A stretch of DNA of 64,000 nt from Luteibacter sp. SG786 (GTDB taxonomy: Bacteria; Pseudomonadota; Gammaproteobacteria; Xanthomonadales; Rhodanobacteraceae): assembly GCF_011759605.1 (NCBI RefSeq), contig NZ_JAAOYX010000001.1, forward strand, positions 806,001-870,000, written 5' to 3'. The notes below the pieces were generated by a model, which searched no databases, was not told where the DNA came from, and saw only the letters and a list, made by a program, of their open reading frames with translations. The position numbers and the translations under genes are program-made. Shown piece after piece: positions 26,962 to 37,834 of the stretch (position 1 is its first letter; the number at the start of each line of letters is the position of its first letter).

Positions 26962-27738
26962 ATGCTTTCCCGCATGCCCCGTCGTCCCCATTTTCCGCCG
27001 TCGCGGACGTCGCACCGCCCATCCGCCCCCGTGCACGGTCTGGCACGCGTGCTGTCGAAGCGCGGCCTCTGTTCCCGCAGCCAGGGCGAACGCCTGGTGC
27101 GCGAAGGACGCGTGCGAGTGAATGGGCGCCAGGTGCGCGATCCGGAATGGCCCATCGCCGGACACGAGCGCATCGACATCGATGGCGGCGCGGTGGAGGC
27201 TGCGGCTCCCGTCTATGTCGCCATGAACAAGCCGCGCGGTGTCGTTGTGTCCGCTGCGGACGAGCACGGTCGCGACACGGTGTATTCGTTGCTGCAGGAT
27301 GCCGGGTTGCCGTGGCTCGGTCCCGTAGGAAGGCTCGACAAGGCGAGCGAGGGCCTCCTGCTGTTGAGCAACGACACGGTATGGGCGGCGGGCATCACCG
27401 ATCCCGCCACCCATGTGCCGAAGACCTACCACGTGCAGGTGGCGGGCAAGCCTGACGAGGCCACGGTCGTCGCGATGCTTGGCGGGGTGTTGGACGCGGG
27501 CGAATCGTTGCGTGCCACGGCGGTTTCATTGCTGCGCCAGGGCGAAAGGAACGCGTGGCTGGAGGTCTCTCTCGACGAGGGCCGCAACCGGCATATCCGA
27601 CGGCTGCTTGCGGCGCTCGGTTTCGATGTGCTGCGACTCGTGCGCGTCGCCATCGGCGATCTGGCCCTCGGCGAGTTGCCGAAGGGCCAGTGGCGGCATC
27701 TGGAAGCCTCCGAAGTCGCGGCCCTGCGTCGCCGCTGA
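26962..27738 (+). CDS. RsuA/RluB/RluE-type rRNA pseudouridine synthase
   Basis: A 258-residue protein with an N-terminal S4 RNA-binding domain (LARVLSKRGLCSRSQGERLV) and a pseudouridine synthase domain with the catalytic aspartate in GRLDKASEGLLLLSND. The ends MNKPRGVVVSA and EGRNRHIRRLLAALG are the other family motifs. It isomerises a specific uridine of rRNA; the exact target (RsuA, RluB, RluE or RluF type) cannot be fixed without alignment. A GTG at 26947 and an ATG at 26974 are alternative starts; I chose 26962 because GGGGGA sits eight bases before it. Confidence 0.88.
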   Translation: MLSRMPRRPHFPPSRTSHRPSAPVHGLARVLSKRGLCSRSQGERLVREGRVRVNGRQVRDPEWPIAGHERIDIDGGAVEAAAPVYVAMNKPRGVVVSAADEHGRDTVYSLLQDAGLPWLGPVGRLDKASEGLLLLSNDTVWAAGITDPATHVPKTYHVQVAGKPDEATVVAMLGGVLDAGESLRATAVSLLRQGERNAWLEVSLDEGRNRHIRRLLAALGFDVLRLVRVAIGDLALGELPKGQWRHLEASEVAALRRR

Positions 27739-27772
27739 CGCTTCCCACAGCCAGCCGGAAGGCCGGGGGAGA

Positions 27773-28972
27773 TCAGTCCTTCAGGATGCCGAGCTTCCTG
27801 CCCACCTTGGTAAACGCGGCGATGGCGCGATCCAGGTGCTCCCGCGTGTGCGCCGCGCTCATCTGCGTGCGGATGCGTGCCTTGCCCTGCGGCACCACCG
27901 GGAAGAAGAAGCCGGTGACGTAGATGCCTTCCTCGAGCAACTCCGATGCCATGGCCTGGGCCTGCTTGGCGTCGTAGATCATCACCGGCACGATCGGGTG
28001 CTGGCCGGGACGGATGTCGAAGCCGGCTTCGGTCATCTTCTCGCGGAAGTAACGGGTGTTTTCCTTCACCTTCTCGCGCAGGTCGCCTGCCGCCGCCAGC
28101 ATGTCGAACACCTTGATGCCCGCGGCCACCACATGGGGCGGGAGCGAATTGGAGAACAGGTACGGGCGCGAGCGCTGGCGCAGCATCTCGATGACTTCGC
28201 GGCGGCCCGTGGTGAAGCCGCCGAGGGCGCCGCCGAGGGCCTTGCCCAGGGTGCCGGTGAAGATGTCGATCTTGTCCATCACGCCGTGCAATTCGGCGGA
28301 GCCGCGGCCGGTATCGCCGAGGAAGCCGGTGCAGTGGCATTCATCAATGTGCACCAGCGCGCCGTATTTGCGTGCCAGGGCGGTGATCTGGTCGAGCGGG
28401 GCGACGAAACCGTCCATCGAGAACGCGCCGTCGGTGGTGATGAGCTTGGTGCGCGCGCCCGCCGCATCGGCCGCCTGGAGTTGGGCCTCCAGGTCGGCCA
28501 TGTCGCAGTTGGCATAACGGAAGCGCTTGGCCTTGCACAGGCGGATGCCGTCGATGATCGAAGCGTGGTTCAGCGCGTCGGAGATCACGGCGTCTTCCTC
28601 GCCCAGCAGCGGCTCGAAAAGACCACCGTTGGCGTCGAAGCAGGCGGCGTAGAGGATCGTGTCCTCGGTGCCGAAGAAGTCGGCGATCTGCCGCTCCAGC
28701 GCCTTGTGCAGGTCCTGCGTGCCGCAGATGAAGCGCACGCTGGCCATGCCGAAGCCGTGCGTGTCCAGGGCGTCCTTGGCTGCCTGGATCACGTCAGGGT
28801 GGTCGGCCAGACCGAGGTAGTTGTTGGCGCAGAAATTGAGGACCTTGCGGCCTCCTTCCAGTTCGATCTCCGCCGACTGCGGCGAGACGATGACCCGTTC
28901 GTTCTTGAACAGGCCCTGCTCGCGGATGGATTCGAGCTCGCTGGCGAAACGGGTCTGGCCGGGATAAGACAT
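27773..28972 (-). CDS. kbl: Glycine C-acetyltransferase (2-amino-3-ketobutyrate CoA ligase) Kbl
   Basis: A 399-residue alpha-oxoamine synthase. The PLP lysine is Lys244 in [13 protein letters not shown], the same number as in E. coli Kbl. Other markers are [22 protein letters not shown] and [13 protein letters not shown]. It splits 2-amino-3-ketobutyrate with CoA into glycine and acetyl-CoA, the second step of threonine degradation after threonine dehydrogenase (tdh, at 33.7 kb on the same strand). In many bacteria kbl and tdh are adjacent; here one very large gene separates them. The ATG at 28972 gives the family N-terminus [13 protein letters not shown]. Confidence 0.95.
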   Translation of the reverse strand: MSYPGQTRFASELESIREQGLFKNERVIVSPQSAEIELEGGRKVLNFCANNYLGLADHPDVIQAAKDALDTHGFGMASVRFICGTQDLHKALERQIADFFGTEDTILYAACFDANGGLFEPLLGEEDAVISDALNHASIIDGIRLCKAKRFRYANCDMADLEAQLQAADAAGARTKLITTDGAFSMDGFVAPLDQITALARKYGALVHIDECHCTGFLGDTGRGSAELHGVMDKIDIFTGTLGKALGGALGGFTTGRREVIEMLRQRSRPYLFSNSLPPHVVAAGIKVFDMLAAAGDLREKVKENTRYFREKMTEAGFDIRPGQHPIVPVMIYDAKQAQAMASELLEEGIYVTGFFFPVVPQGKARIRTQMSAAHTREHLDRAIAAFTKVGRKLGILKD

Positions 28973-29048
28973 GGTCGGGAGTTCCGGAACGTAGGAGAAC
29001 TCCGATTGTGAGGCCTTTGGCCCGATGAGAAAACCTCGGGCCCTCGTC

Positions 29049-32000
29049 TCAGTGCAGGCCGAAATCCACGCGCGTCGTCTTGCCGCCGTCGTCGATGCCC
29101 TTGGCGTCCGTCTTCGGGGCGACCACGAAGACGCGGTTCCCGTCCACTTTTCCCTTGAGCCATTGTTGCACCGCGCTCGCCCGCCGCTCGGCCAGGTGGC
29201 GCAGGGCATCGGCATCCACCGGCATGTTGCTTTCCATCAGCGAACGCATGTCGTCGGGCGGAAGCGATTTGTTCAGCCCGAGCAGGTTCTTCGGCTTGGG
29301 AAACGAGGCATGGCGGTAGGCACGCGCGAGATATTTCTCACGCTTCTCGTCGGTGAGCGGCGTGCCATCGTCGTCGCCCGCATTCGCCCGTTCCTCGCGG
29401 ATGAGGTCGTCCACCATCACGGTGCGCAACCCGCTCTCGTCCTGAGCCGGGTCGACGCGGCCCACGATGTCCAGGCTGATGGACGGCTTGGCGGCCAGCA
29501 CTTTCACGATGTCCGCCAGCTTGGTTTGTCCGGCGTCGTCGAGCACGGCGGAACCGGGCGCGAACTCGACATAGCCCAGGTCTTCGCGCCCGCCCTGGCC
29601 TCCGATGGAGGCCAGGAGGCGGAACGGCGAGGTGGCCGCTTTCACGATAAGGTTGCCGATGGCGCGCCACACGAGGCCGGCCACGCTGAATTGCGGATCG
29701 TCCAGCGAGCCAGAGACCGGCACGTGCACGTCGATACGTCCCTCGCTGTCCTTGAGCAAGGCCACGGCAAGCTTCACGGGAAGATGGCTGATGCCGGGTC
29801 CCTCCATGCGATCGCCGAAGGTGAGTTGATCGATGAAGATGTGGTTGTCGGCGGTCAGCTTGCGCTGGTCGAGCAGGTAATGCACATCGACGTTCAGGCG
29901 TCCCTTCGTGATCGGATAGCCGGCGTACTTGCCGGAGTAGGGCGAGAGGTTGGCGAGTTGGATGCCCTGCGCCTTGGCCGTCACATCGAGGAATGCGACA
30001 GGGGTCAGGGGGTTGATCGAGCCACGAATATCGACGGGCGCGTCGTTGTCCAACTGGCCTTCGAGCGTCAGTTCCGCTGGCGCGGTGCCGCCAAGGCTTC
30101 CGAAGGCGCCGATCTTGCCCGTGAGCTGGGTCACGTCCGCGGTGTAGTTGGGCTTGATGAAGTTGTCGGTGTAATTGAGACGGCCCCTGCTCAGCGTGAT
30201 CTGTCCGATCCGGATATCCGCCGGGGGGCCTGCCGGTGGCGGCGCGCCGGTGGCGACCGGTGCGGGGGCGGTGCGCACCTCCGTCACCGACACCGCAGCC
30301 GGCGCCTCGGGGCCTGCGACCACGTCCTGCAGGTTCAGCCGTCCGTTCGCGTTGACGATGACGCGAGCATAGAAGTCGTCCATCGCCAGTCCGCGGATAT
30401 CGACATGGGGCACTTCCTCGCCGAGGCGAATCGTCATGCCGGATGCGCTGAGCGAACTCCAGCGCAGGAAGTCGGCGTCGGTGACCTTGTCGAGAACCCG
30501 CACGCGGCCCAGCGTGGCGTCGCCGCGGTAGGCGATCTGTGCGGGAGCCGTGCCGCGGTCGGTGTAACGAACCTGGCCATTCATGCTCAGCAATCCGCTG
30601 GCGATGCGAACGTTCAATGGCACGGTGATCAGCGATTGCAGCGGTGCCACGTTCAATTGGCGGGTGGTTACGACCAGCTGCGCGTCGAGGGGCTGCGGCC
30701 TCAGCGTGCCCGTGACGGAAAACGCGCCCTTGCCCAGAGCGCCCTTCAGATCGAGCTTCACGGGCTTCTTCATGTCGTCGGACAGGCCGTCGACCGCGAA
30801 CGCCGTGGCCTGCAGTTCGATACCGTCGCGCCTGGCACCGGCCTTGGCGTCGCGCAGGGTCACGCTGCCGTCGCCCAGTCCGACATGGCCGATGCTCCAT
30901 CGCCATGAGGGTGACGTCGTCGCTGTTCTGGGTGCAGGCGACGACTGCACGATGCGCGACAGGTCGAGGTTGCCGTCCGCGAGACGGCGCAGGTCGAGCG
31001 AGAGCCCGTCGAGAACGAGGCTGTCGAGGCGCGCTTCGCTGCTCGCGAGATCGACCAAGGTCAGGGCAGCCTTCATCGACGTCCAGGTGACGGGCGCCGC
31101 CTTGTCGTGTCGCGGGACGAGGCGGAAGCCGTCGACATGTGCCTTGGCATTGGTGACGCGCACGGTCGCCGCTTCGTGCCAGTCGAGCGTCAACTCGCCG
31201 TTCGCTCCGAGATTGCCCGCCGCGATGTCGGCGTCGATCGGAGGCGGTGCCAGCGGTACGAGTGCCGGAAGCGAGACATCCGCCAGCGACAGCGTGCCCG
31301 TGTAGCGGCTGGCGGGAAGATCGAGCTTTCCCTTGGTGGCTACTTCGCCGCCGGCCATGCGTGCGCCGAGGACAAGGTTCGCCACCGGCGCTTTTACCGT
31401 GCTGAGGCCGTGCATCTCGCCATGCACGCCTTCGAGCAGCAGGTGCGCCGGTGAAGGGGCCGCTAGGTCCGCGTAGTCGATGCGCGAGTCGTTCAGAACC
31501 AGTGTGTCGATGCGAACGTCCGTGGGTTTTGTGTCGGCCGGTTCGGGTGCCGACGGCCCGCCCGTGAGCGCATCGACATTGCTGCGGCCGCCAGGAAGGC
31601 GCGCATAGCGGACGCCGAGGCGGTCGAGGGCGACCTTGCCCAGGCGATAGCGGGATGTCAGCGGTTCGAGCGCGGTGAGTTCGGCGTCGCCGTGTCCGAG
31701 TTCGAGCAACGGGCCACCGCTCTTGTCGGTCACCTTGAGGTCGTCCACGGTAAGGCGCCCGCTCAGGATCACCCGGGGCTGCGAGTCGGTCATGGCGAAG
31801 CGCAGGTCGAGCAGCCCCGACAGCTTGCCGCTTGGCATGGCCACCGGCATGGGAGCGGGTACGAATCCGAGATAGCGGGGAAGATCGAGGTGGTCGAGCC
31901 GGAAGGTCGCCAGCGATTCCCGGTTGTCGGCGAACGGCTTGCTCTGGCCTTCCACCCGCAGGGGGCTGCCGTCCACGTTCATGGCAAGCAGCGGGCGCAC

Positions 32001-32630
32001 GTAGATATCCGTCGCGCTCGGCAGGTTGGCGATGAAGGGCAGGCCCAGTTCGATGTGGTCCACGCGATGCGTGGCATCCAGTACCCGATCGTCGAAGTCG
32101 ACCTGTCCGCCGTGGATGGCGATGTTGGTGAGCGCGAAACGCGGCGGGCCTTTGCCGGGTTCGGCCGGCCCCGACCCGAGGCGTTCGACGATGTCGGAGA
32201 CATTGAATCGCTGTGGCGCGGTCCGCCGCAGCCGGATCGTGGGTTTGTCGAGCTCGAGCGCATCCAGGATCGGCGCGGCCCGGAAGAGCGAAGCCCAGGA
32301 CGCGTCGGCGACGAGCCTGTCGACATCGACGAACGGTGCCTTGCCGTCCGCCTCGCGGACGTGCAGGCCTTCGATGGTGAGCTTCAGCGTGAACGGGTTG
32401 AAGGAAAGCCCCTCGACCGTCACAGGCCGCCCGAGCGCCACGCTGGCGCGCGTTTCCATCTGGTTGCGAATGAGGGGCGGGGCGGCCAGGAAACCCAGCA
32501 GGCCAAAAACGACCAGGGCGATTGCGGCGGCCGCGACGATCCGCCGGGCCCGGCGCGATCGATAAAGGACGAGGGCGCGCTCACGCCCCTTGTCCAGGTA
32601 GACCTTCCCCTTGATCCTGCGTGTTTCCAT
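29049..32630 (-). CDS. DUF748 (AsmA-like) large envelope protein
   Basis: A 1193-residue protein with an N-terminal cytoplasmic basic stretch and one membrane segment (residues about 31-52, [20 protein letters not shown]), followed by repeating beta-rich AsmA/DUF748 modules ([54 protein letters not shown]). The C-terminus has an OmpA-like pattern ([19 protein letters not shown]). Related AsmA-like proteins form hydrophobic grooves that bridge the periplasm and help move phospholipids to the outer membrane. That is family knowledge; a lipid-transport role here is inference. It is inserted between kbl and tdh on the same strand. Confidence 0.88.
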   Translation of the reverse strand: METRRIKGKVYLDKGRERALVLYRSRRARRIVAAAAIALVVFGLLGFLAAPPLIRNQMETRASVALGRPVTVEGLSFNPFTLKLTIEGLHVREADGKAPFVDVDRLVADASWASLFRAAPILDALELDKPTIRLRRTAPQRFNVSDIVERLGSGPAEPGKGPPRFALTNIAIHGGQVDFDDRVLDATHRVDHIELGLPFIANLPSATDIYVRPLLAMNVDGSPLRVEGQSKPFADNRESLATFRLDHLDLPRYLGFVPAPMPVAMPSGKLSGLLDLRFAMTDSQPRVILSGRLTVDDLKVTDKSGGPLLELGHGDAELTALEPLTSRYRLGKVALDRLGVRYARLPGGRSNVDALTGGPSAPEPADTKPTDVRIDTLVLNDSRIDYADLAAPSPAHLLLEGVHGEMHGLSTVKAPVANLVLGARMAGGEVATKGKLDLPASRYTGTLSLADVSLPALVPLAPPPIDADIAAGNLGANGELTLDWHEAATVRVTNAKAHVDGFRLVPRHDKAAPVTWTSMKAALTLVDLASSEARLDSLVLDGLSLDLRRLADGNLDLSRIVQSSPAPRTATTSPSWRWSIGHVGLGDGSVTLRDAKAGARRDGIELQATAFAVDGLSDDMKKPVKLDLKGALGKGAFSVTGTLRPQPLDAQLVVTTRQLNVAPLQSLITVPLNVRIASGLLSMNGQVRYTDRGTAPAQIAYRGDATLGRVRVLDKVTDADFLRWSSLSASGMTIRLGEEVPHVDIRGLAMDDFYARVIVNANGRLNLQDVVAGPEAPAAVSVTEVRTAPAPVATGAPPPAGPPADIRIGQITLSRGRLNYTDNFIKPNYTADVTQLTGKIGAFGSLGGTAPAELTLEGQLDNDAPVDIRGSINPLTPVAFLDVTAKAQGIQLANLSPYSGKYAGYPITKGRLNVDVHYLLDQRKLTADNHIFIDQLTFGDRMEGPGISHLPVKLAVALLKDSEGRIDVHVPVSGSLDDPQFSVAGLVWRAIGNLIVKAATSPFRLLASIGGQGGREDLGYVEFAPGSAVLDDAGQTKLADIVKVLAAKPSISLDIVGRVDPAQDESGLRTVMVDDLIREERANAGDDDGTPLTDEKREKYLARAYRHASFPKPKNLLGLNKSLPPDDMRSLMESNMPVDADALRHLAERRASAVQQWLKGKVDGNRVFVVAPKTDAKGIDDGGKTTRVDFGLH

Positions 32631-32706
32631 ACTTCCGACTCCTTAGTTCCCCGGCGCAGTGTACTCGCCGGGGAAACCTGTCGGAGGTCGGATCAGGCGA
32701 CGTGGA

Positions 32707-33741
32707 TCACGTCCAGGAGCAGACGACCTTTCCGCAATGGCCGGCGTCCATCAGGTCGAAACCCTTCTGGAAGTCGTCGATGGCGATCTGGTGCGTGAGC
32801 ACCTTCTGCAACGGGAAGCCCGTGAGCACCATCTGGGTCATCTTGTACCAGGTTTCGTACATGCGCCGGCCGTAGATGCCCTGCAGGGTGAGGCCCTTGA
32901 AGATCACCTTGTCCCAGTCGATGCCGGCGCCGCGCGGCATGATGCCGAGCATGGCGATCTTGCCGCCGTGGTACATGCACTCCAGCATGTCGCCGAAGGC
33001 GCGCGGGTTGCCGCTCATTTCCAGGCCCACGTCGAAGCCCTCGATGTGCAGGTCTTTCACCACGTCCTTGAGCGACTGGTTGGCGACGTTGACGACACGC
33101 GTGGCGCCCATGTCGGCCGCCAGCTTGAGGCGGTAGTCGTTGACGTCGGTGACCACGACATTGCGCGCGCCCACGTGCTTGGCGATGCCGGCGGCAATGA
33201 TGCCGATGGGGCCGGCACCGGTGATGAGCACGTCTTCGCCGATCAGGTCGAATTCCAGCGCGCAATGCGCGGCATTGCCGTAGGGATCGAAGAACGCGGC
33301 CAGCTCGGACGGAATCTGGTCCGGGATCGGCCACAGGTTCGAGGCCGGCATGGTCATGTATTCGGCGAAGGCGCCGTTGCGGTTCACGCCGATGCCAATC
33401 GTGTTCGGGCAAAGGTGCTGGCGTCCCGCACGACAGTTGCGGCAGTGGCCGCACACGATGTGGCCCTCGGCGGATACGCGGTCGCCGACCTTGTAGCCGG
33501 TGACGCCGGGGCCGATCTCGGCAATGCGGCCCACGAATTCGTGGCCGATGGTCAGGCCGGGCTTGATGGTGCGCTGGGACCATTCGTCCCACTTGTAGAT
33601 GTGCAGATCGGTGCCGCAGATGGCGGTTTTCTCGATCTTGATCAGGACTTCGTTCGGGCCGACCTGCGGCACCGGCACTTCTTCCATCCAGATGCCTTGC
33701 TCGGGATTGCGCTTCACCAGCGCCTTCATCGTCTGCTGCAT
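32707..33741 (-). CDS. tdh: L-threonine 3-dehydrogenase Tdh
   Basis: A 344-residue zinc alcohol dehydrogenase; E. coli Tdh has 341. The catalytic zinc site is Cys42 and His67/Glu68 (ICGTDLH, GHEF), the structural zinc site Cys97, 100, 103 and 111 ([15 protein letters not shown]), and the NAD-binding loop [18 protein letters not shown]. It oxidises threonine to 2-amino-3-ketobutyrate, which Kbl then cleaves. The frame also offers starts at 33795 and 33729. I prefer 33741 because a TATAAT-like box overlaps 33794-33799, which would place transcription start downstream of the longer start codon, and because the length then fits the family. Confidence 0.93.
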   Translation of the reverse strand: MQQTMKALVKRNPEQGIWMEEVPVPQVGPNEVLIKIEKTAICGTDLHIYKWDEWSQRTIKPGLTIGHEFVGRIAEIGPGVTGYKVGDRVSAEGHIVCGHCRNCRAGRQHLCPNTIGIGVNRNGAFAEYMTMPASNLWPIPDQIPSELAAFFDPYGNAAHCALEFDLIGEDVLITGAGPIGIIAAGIAKHVGARNVVVTDVNDYRLKLAADMGATRVVNVANQSLKDVVKDLHIEGFDVGLEMSGNPRAFGDMLECMYHGGKIAMLGIMPRGAGIDWDKVIFKGLTLQGIYGRRMYETWYKMTQMVLTGFPLQKVLTHQIAIDDFQKGFDLMDAGHCGKVVCSWT

Positions 33742-33793
33742 GGGGTTCTTGGGTTCCGTGCGGGGAAGGTCCGCGGCGCGGACCGAATTGCTC

Positions 33794-33799
33794 ATTATA
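33794..33799 (-). promoter_or_regulatory. Possible -10 box of tdh
   Basis: TATAAT on the minus strand, 53 bases before the preferred tdh start. A clear -35 hexamer at normal spacing is not visible. If used, it rules out the longer Tdh start at 33795. Confidence 0.35.
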
Positions 33800-33945
33800 A
33801 GTGGGAAGCGGCCCTGGGCGCGAAAGGCCGGGCCCCTGGCTCCTCCGGGGCGGGCGCCCGTCGAAACGCCATTGCCAGCCGTGGCGGCGGGCCCTATGGT
33901 CGGGGGCGGTTTTCTTTCTGCCGGATGGCGACAGGGACAACGAAC

Positions 33946-36099
33946 ATGCGAATCCGCTCGATGATGCTGGGGGCCGCCATGGCGCTGGCGCTGGACGCGA
34001 ATGCCGACGAAGGCATGTGGCTGCCGTCGCAGCTTCCTGGGATTGCGAAGAATCTCAAGGGTGCGGGTTTCCGCGGCGACCCCAAAGACCTCGCCGACCT
34101 CACCCGGGCGCCCCTGAATGCCGTGGTGCGCATCGGCGGCGGCACCGGCTCCTTCGTCTCGGAGGAAGGTCTCGTCGTCACCAACCACCACGTGGCGTTC
34201 GGCGTCATCCAGTACAACTCGAAGCCCGGCCGCGACCTGATCGCGGACGGCTACGTGGCGGCAGACCGCGCCGGCGAACTGCCGGCCAACCCGGACTACC
34301 GTCTTCGCGTCACCGTCGGCTTCGACAAGGTGACCGACCGGATCCTGTCCGCCGCCAGGGGCAAGACGGGTCGGGCCTATTTCGACGCCGTGGATGCCGC
34401 CAGCAAGGCGCTGGTCGCGGAATGCGAAGGCGAGAAGGGGTACAAGTGCAGCGTCGCCACGATGTTCTACGGGCGCGACTTCTATCTCGTGAAGCAGCTC
34501 GAACTGCGCGACATCCGCCTCGTGTACGCGCCGCCCCGGGCCATCGGAAACTACGGCGACGAGATCGACAATTTCATGTGGCCCCGCCACGCGGGGGATT
34601 TCACCATCCTGCGGGCCTACGTGGGGCCGAATGGCGAACCGGCCGACTACTCGCCGGACAACAAGCCATACCGTCCGCCGTCGCACCTCAAGCTCGCCAC
34701 CGAGGGCGTGGCCGAGGGCGACTTCGTGATGCTGGCCGGTTATCCGGGCATCACCTACCGCCACCGTACGGCGGCCGAGTTCGCGGATCAGGTGGAGTGG
34801 CGCCTGCCCACGTCGGTCGCGGTCCTCAAGGCATTGCAGGACGTGATCGAGGCCAAGGGCAAGAGCGACAAGGAAGCGGGCATCCGGTACGCCGCCCAAT
34901 TGCAGTCGTTGAAGAACGGCATCAAGCGCTTCAGTGGCGAACTGGAAGGCCTCCAGCGCAGCGATGCCGTCGCCGTACGGCGCGAAGACGAGGCGGCCAT
35001 GCTCGCCTGGCTGGCGGGCCAACCCGAAAGCAAGGCGTTGCAGCCGGACATCGACGCCGTCATGGCGCTCATCGCCCGCGGCAAGGATGTGCGCGAGCGC
35101 GATCTTCTCGTGGGTCTCCTGTCGACGCAGACCCAGTTGCTGAAGGGCGCGCTTGCCGTGGATCGCCTTGCGATCGAACGACCCAAACCCGACGCGCAGC
35201 GCGAGACCGGGTACCAGAAGCGCGATGAGGAACTCATCCGCAGTCAGCTGAAGCAGATCCAGCGCCGCTACGATCCCACGGTCGAAAAGGCACTCGTCAC
35301 GTCGATGATGCAGCGCTACCAGCAGTTGCCCGATGCGGCGCGGCTGCCCGAGGTCGACAAGGTATTCGGCCGCACGCCGGCCGAACTGGCCGCGGCGCTC
35401 GACCGCATCTACGCGGGCACCGGTTTCGGTGCCGAAGCCGAGCGTACGCGTCTCTTCGAGGCATCGCCGGCCGAGGTCGCCGCCAGCAAGGATCCGTTGC
35501 TGGTGGCGGCGCGTACGCTGCGTCCGGCGCTGCTGCGCATCGAGGACGAGCGCAAGTCGCGCGAGGGCGACCTGTTGCGCCTGCGCCCCGCCTACATGCA
35601 GGCGCTCATCGCCTATCGCGAGAAACAGGGCAAGGCGGTGTACCCCGATGCGAACTCCACCCTGCGCGTGAGCTACGGCAAGGTCACGCCGCTGGCGGCG
35701 CGCGACGCGGTCACCTATGCGCCGCTCACCACGGTGGCCGGTATCGTCGAGAAGAACACCGGCAAGGAGCCGTTCGACGCACCGAAGCCGTTGCTGGACG
35801 CCATCCGCAAGGGCGACTTCGTCGGCTACGCCGATCCGAAGACGGGCGCCATGCCGGTGGACTTCCTCAGCAACCTGGACACCACCGGCGGCAATTCCGG
35901 CTCGCCGGTGCTCAACGCGAAGGGTGAACTGGTGGGGCTGAATTTCGACAGCAACTGGGAAGCGGTGAGCGCCAGCTGGATGTACGACCCGCGTTACAAG
36001 CGCGCCATCCACGTGGACATGCGCTACATGCGTTGGCTCATCGACAAGGTGTACCCGTCGCCGGCATTGCTCCGCGAACTTGGCGTGCCACGTCATTGA
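33946..36099 (+). CDS. S46 family dipeptidyl-peptidase (DPP7/DPP11-like)
   Basis: A 717-residue exported serine peptidase with a signal peptide ([16 protein letters not shown]). The S46 signature is complete: MWLPSQLP at the mature N-terminus, the catalytic histidine in [10 protein letters not shown] (residues 81-82), [13 protein letters not shown] and the nucleophile Ser651 in GGNSGSPV. The family removes dipeptides from peptide N-termini in the periplasm. The residue 18 positions after the serine sets specificity: glycine in DPP7 and arginine in DPP11; here it is Ser669 (FDSNW), so acidic P1 preference is unlikely. An ATG at 33925 is an alternative start with a weaker signal. Confidence 0.92.
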   Translation: MRIRSMMLGAAMALALDANADEGMWLPSQLPGIAKNLKGAGFRGDPKDLADLTRAPLNAVVRIGGGTGSFVSEEGLVVTNHHVAFGVIQYNSKPGRDLIADGYVAADRAGELPANPDYRLRVTVGFDKVTDRILSAARGKTGRAYFDAVDAASKALVAECEGEKGYKCSVATMFYGRDFYLVKQLELRDIRLVYAPPRAIGNYGDEIDNFMWPRHAGDFTILRAYVGPNGEPADYSPDNKPYRPPSHLKLATEGVAEGDFVMLAGYPGITYRHRTAAEFADQVEWRLPTSVAVLKALQDVIEAKGKSDKEAGIRYAAQLQSLKNGIKRFSGELEGLQRSDAVAVRREDEAAMLAWLAGQPESKALQPDIDAVMALIARGKDVRERDLLVGLLSTQTQLLKGALAVDRLAIERPKPDAQRETGYQKRDEELIRSQLKQIQRRYDPTVEKALVTSMMQRYQQLPDAARLPEVDKVFGRTPAELAAALDRIYAGTGFGAEAERTRLFEASPAEVAASKDPLLVAARTLRPALLRIEDERKSREGDLLRLRPAYMQALIAYREKQGKAVYPDANSTLRVSYGKVTPLAARDAVTYAPLTTVAGIVEKNTGKEPFDAPKPLLDAIRKGDFVGYADPKTGAMPVDFLSNLDTTGGNSGSPVLNAKGELVGLNFDSNWEAVSASWMYDPRYKRAIHVDMRYMRWLIDKVYPSPALLRELGVPRH

Positions 36100-36110
36100 G
36101 GCGTCGTGCG

Positions 36111-36203
36111 GATATCCACAGCCTGTGTGGATACCCGCTGCATAAGCATGTGGACAAGTCGGTTCCGGCGTTGCGCGACGCGCACTTGCGTTGCGCTGAT
36201 CAA
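36111..36203 (+). repeat. DnaA-box-like repeat, unit 1
   Basis: Starts GATATCCACAGCCTGTGTGG. It holds ATATCCACA (36112-36120), TGTGGATAC (36126-36134) and TGTGGACAA (36149-36157), each matching the DnaA consensus TTATCCACA at eight of nine positions in one orientation or the other. The tail CGCACTTGCGTTGCGCTGATC is shared with unit 3. Begins 12 bases after the S46 peptidase stop. Confidence 0.8.
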
Positions 36204-36223
36204 AACGGCGCCATCGCCCGCGC

Positions 36224-36306
36224 GATATCCACAGCCGATGTGGATACGCGCTGCATAAGCATGTGGACAACTCCGTTTCGGCCTTGCACGACGCGCACTT
36301 GCGTCG
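36224..36306 (+). repeat. DnaA-box-like repeat, unit 2
   Basis: Same order as unit 1: ATATCCACA (36225-36233), TGTGGATAC (36239-36247), CTGCATAAGC and TGTGGACAA (36262-36270). The substitution GCCGATGTGG for GCCTGTGTGG leaves all three 9-mers intact. The tail diverges after about 36306. Confidence 0.8.
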
Positions 36307-36353
36307 TGTTGCTTACGAAGTGACCAGGGCGGCCGCGCGCGCCGTGCGTGGAC

Positions 36354-36446
36354 GATATCCACAGCCTGTGTGGATACGCGCTGCATAAGCATGTGGACAA
36401 CTTCGTTCCGGCCTTGCGCGACATGCACTTGCGTTGCGCTGGTCAA
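36354..36446 (+). repeat. DnaA-box-like repeat, unit 3
   Basis: ATATCCACA (36355-36363), TGTGGATAC (36369-36377) and TGTGGACAA (36392-36400) again in the same order. Unit starts are 113 and 130 bases apart, so spacing is not regular. The unit ends 32 bases before the miaA start codon. Confidence 0.8.
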
Positions 36447-36477
36447 CGCGTGTCCACCGCCGTAACCTTGCGGCCGC

Positions 36478-37437
36478 ATGAGCATCGACACCCGTCCCCT
36501 CGCCATCTTCCTGATGGGTCCTACCGCCTCGGGCAAGACGGCGCTTGCCTGTGCGCTGGCCGATCGCTTTCCGGTCGACCTGGTGAGTGTCGATTCGGCG
36601 CTCGTCTATCGCGGGCTCGACATCGGTTCGGCCAAGCCGGACCCGGCGATGCTGGCGCGCTATCCGCACGCGCTCGTCGATATCCGCGATCCTGCCCATG
36701 CGTATTCCGCCGCGGAGTTCAGGGACGACGCGATGGCCGCGATGGAGCGCATCACGGCGAAGGGCAGGGTGCCGCTGCTCGTTGGCGGCACCGGCCTGTA
36801 CTTCCGCGCCCTGCAATACGGCCTGTCCGATCTGCCGGAAGCGGACGCCGCCATGCGCGCGAAACTCTCCGCGGAGGCTTCCGCCATCGGCTGGGAGGCC
36901 ATGCACGCACGCATGGCGGCACTCGATCCGGCGGCCGGTGCGCGAATACGCCCCGGCGACGCGCAGCGGATCCAGCGCGCACTGGAGGTGATGGCACTGA
37001 CCGGGCGCCCGCTCAGCGAACTTCAGCAAGGGGGAGCCACGGTGCGTTTCCCCTGGCGGGTGTTGAAGCTCGCCTTGCTGCCGGCGGACCGGGGCGCACT
37101 GCACGAGCGCATCGCCCGGCGCTTCGATGCCATGCTGGACGCGGGGTTTCTGGATGAGGTGCGCGCCCTCCGCGCCCGCGGCGACCTGCATCCCGACCTT
37201 CCGGCCATCCGTGCGGTGGGCTACCGGCAGGCATGGGAGCATCTGGCAGGCGATTACGATGCCACGGAGTTCCGCAACCGTGGTATCTATGCCACTCGTC
37301 AACTCGCCAAGCGCCAGATCACCTGGCTGCGGGGCGAACTGGACGCCCGCACATTCGACCCGGACCGGGGGGATCCGTTGCCCGAGGCCGGACGTGCGGT
37401 GGAGCAGTTCGTTGGAATGCCGAGGCCGTCACGGTAG
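36478..37437 (+). CDS. miaA: tRNA dimethylallyltransferase MiaA
   Basis: A 319-residue prenyltransferase. The P-loop GPTASGKT is at residues 14-21, followed by [39 protein letters not shown], the [11 protein letters not shown] helix and the [11 protein letters not shown] motif. It prenylates A37 of tRNAs reading codons that start with U. The ATG at 36478 is the first good start and lies just after the three DnaA-box-like repeats. It begins the conserved series miaA-hfq-hflX-hflK-hflC-purA. Confidence 0.96.
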   Translation: MSIDTRPLAIFLMGPTASGKTALACALADRFPVDLVSVDSALVYRGLDIGSAKPDPAMLARYPHALVDIRDPAHAYSAAEFRDDAMAAMERITAKGRVPLLVGGTGLYFRALQYGLSDLPEADAAMRAKLSAEASAIGWEAMHARMAALDPAAGARIRPGDAQRIQRALEVMALTGRPLSELQQGGATVRFPWRVLKLALLPADRGALHERIARRFDAMLDAGFLDEVRALRARGDLHPDLPAIRAVGYRQAWEHLAGDYDATEFRNRGIYATRQLAKRQITWLRGELDARTFDPDRGDPLPEAGRAVEQFVGMPRPSR

Positions 37438-37490
37438 CGGCTTCCAGCGGGCATTTAAAAGCAGTTAAGATTCCGGGCACTTGGGCCGGG

Positions 37491-37510
37491 GCGCCGTATG
37501 GCGTTTTTTT
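37491..37510 (+). terminator. Weak terminator-like hairpin after miaA
   Basis: Short stem CGCC-GTAT-GGCG followed by seven thymines, 54 bases after the miaA stop and 38 before hfq. The stem is only four to five base pairs, so read-through into hfq is likely. Confidence 0.45.
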
Positions 37511-37547
37511 ACCCGGACCCGCATGAGTAGCGTAGGGGAGAAGAAGA

Positions 37548-37808
37548 ATGTCCAAAGGGCAATCGTTGCAGGATCCATTTCTGAACGCACTGCGCCGCGA
37601 GCGCGTTCCCGTCGCCATTTACCTGGTGAACGGCATCAAGCTGCAAGGCACCATCGAGTCGTTCGACCAGTTCGTGGTCCTGCTGCGCAACCAGGTGAGC
37701 CAGATGGTCTACAAGCACGCCATCTCGACCGTCGTGCCGAGCCGGAACGTGCGTGTGGGCGGCCACGAGAATCACGGGGATGCCGCTTCCGGCGACGGCG
37801 AGGGTTGA
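37548..37808 (+). CDS. hfq: RNA chaperone Hfq
   Basis: An 86-residue Sm-like protein. The N-terminus [13 protein letters not shown] includes Gln8 of the proximal RNA site, the Sm1 segment is [20 protein letters not shown] and the Sm2 motif is YKHAIS (Tyr55, Lys56, His57). The C-terminal tail after residue 70 is short, hydrophilic and rich in Gly, His and Asp. Hfq hexamers join small RNAs with mRNAs. A GGGGAGAAG ribosome site precedes the ATG. It sits in its usual place between miaA and hflX. Confidence 0.97.
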   Translation: MSKGQSLQDPFLNALRRERVPVAIYLVNGIKLQGTIESFDQFVVLLRNQVSQMVYKHAISTVVPSRNVRVGGHENHGDAASGDGEG

Positions 37809-37834
37809 GGGGCCTTCGGCGGAATCCCATATCA

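Noticed and set aside
33742-36270. Long minus-strand open frame opposite the S46 peptidase gene, in frame with tdh
   Set aside because: Only the tdh part resembles a protein family; the extension is antisense to a confidently identified peptidase with complete active site.
36111-36446. Possible CRISPR array
   Set aside because: Only three units, 80-93 bp long, 113 and 130 bases apart, and the gaps between units are too short and irregular for repeat-spacer structure.
36093-36536. Minus-strand open frame translating the three DnaA-box-like repeats into a repetitive peptide
   Set aside because: The repetition comes from the DNA repeat itself, and no ribosome site or family pattern supports a gene.
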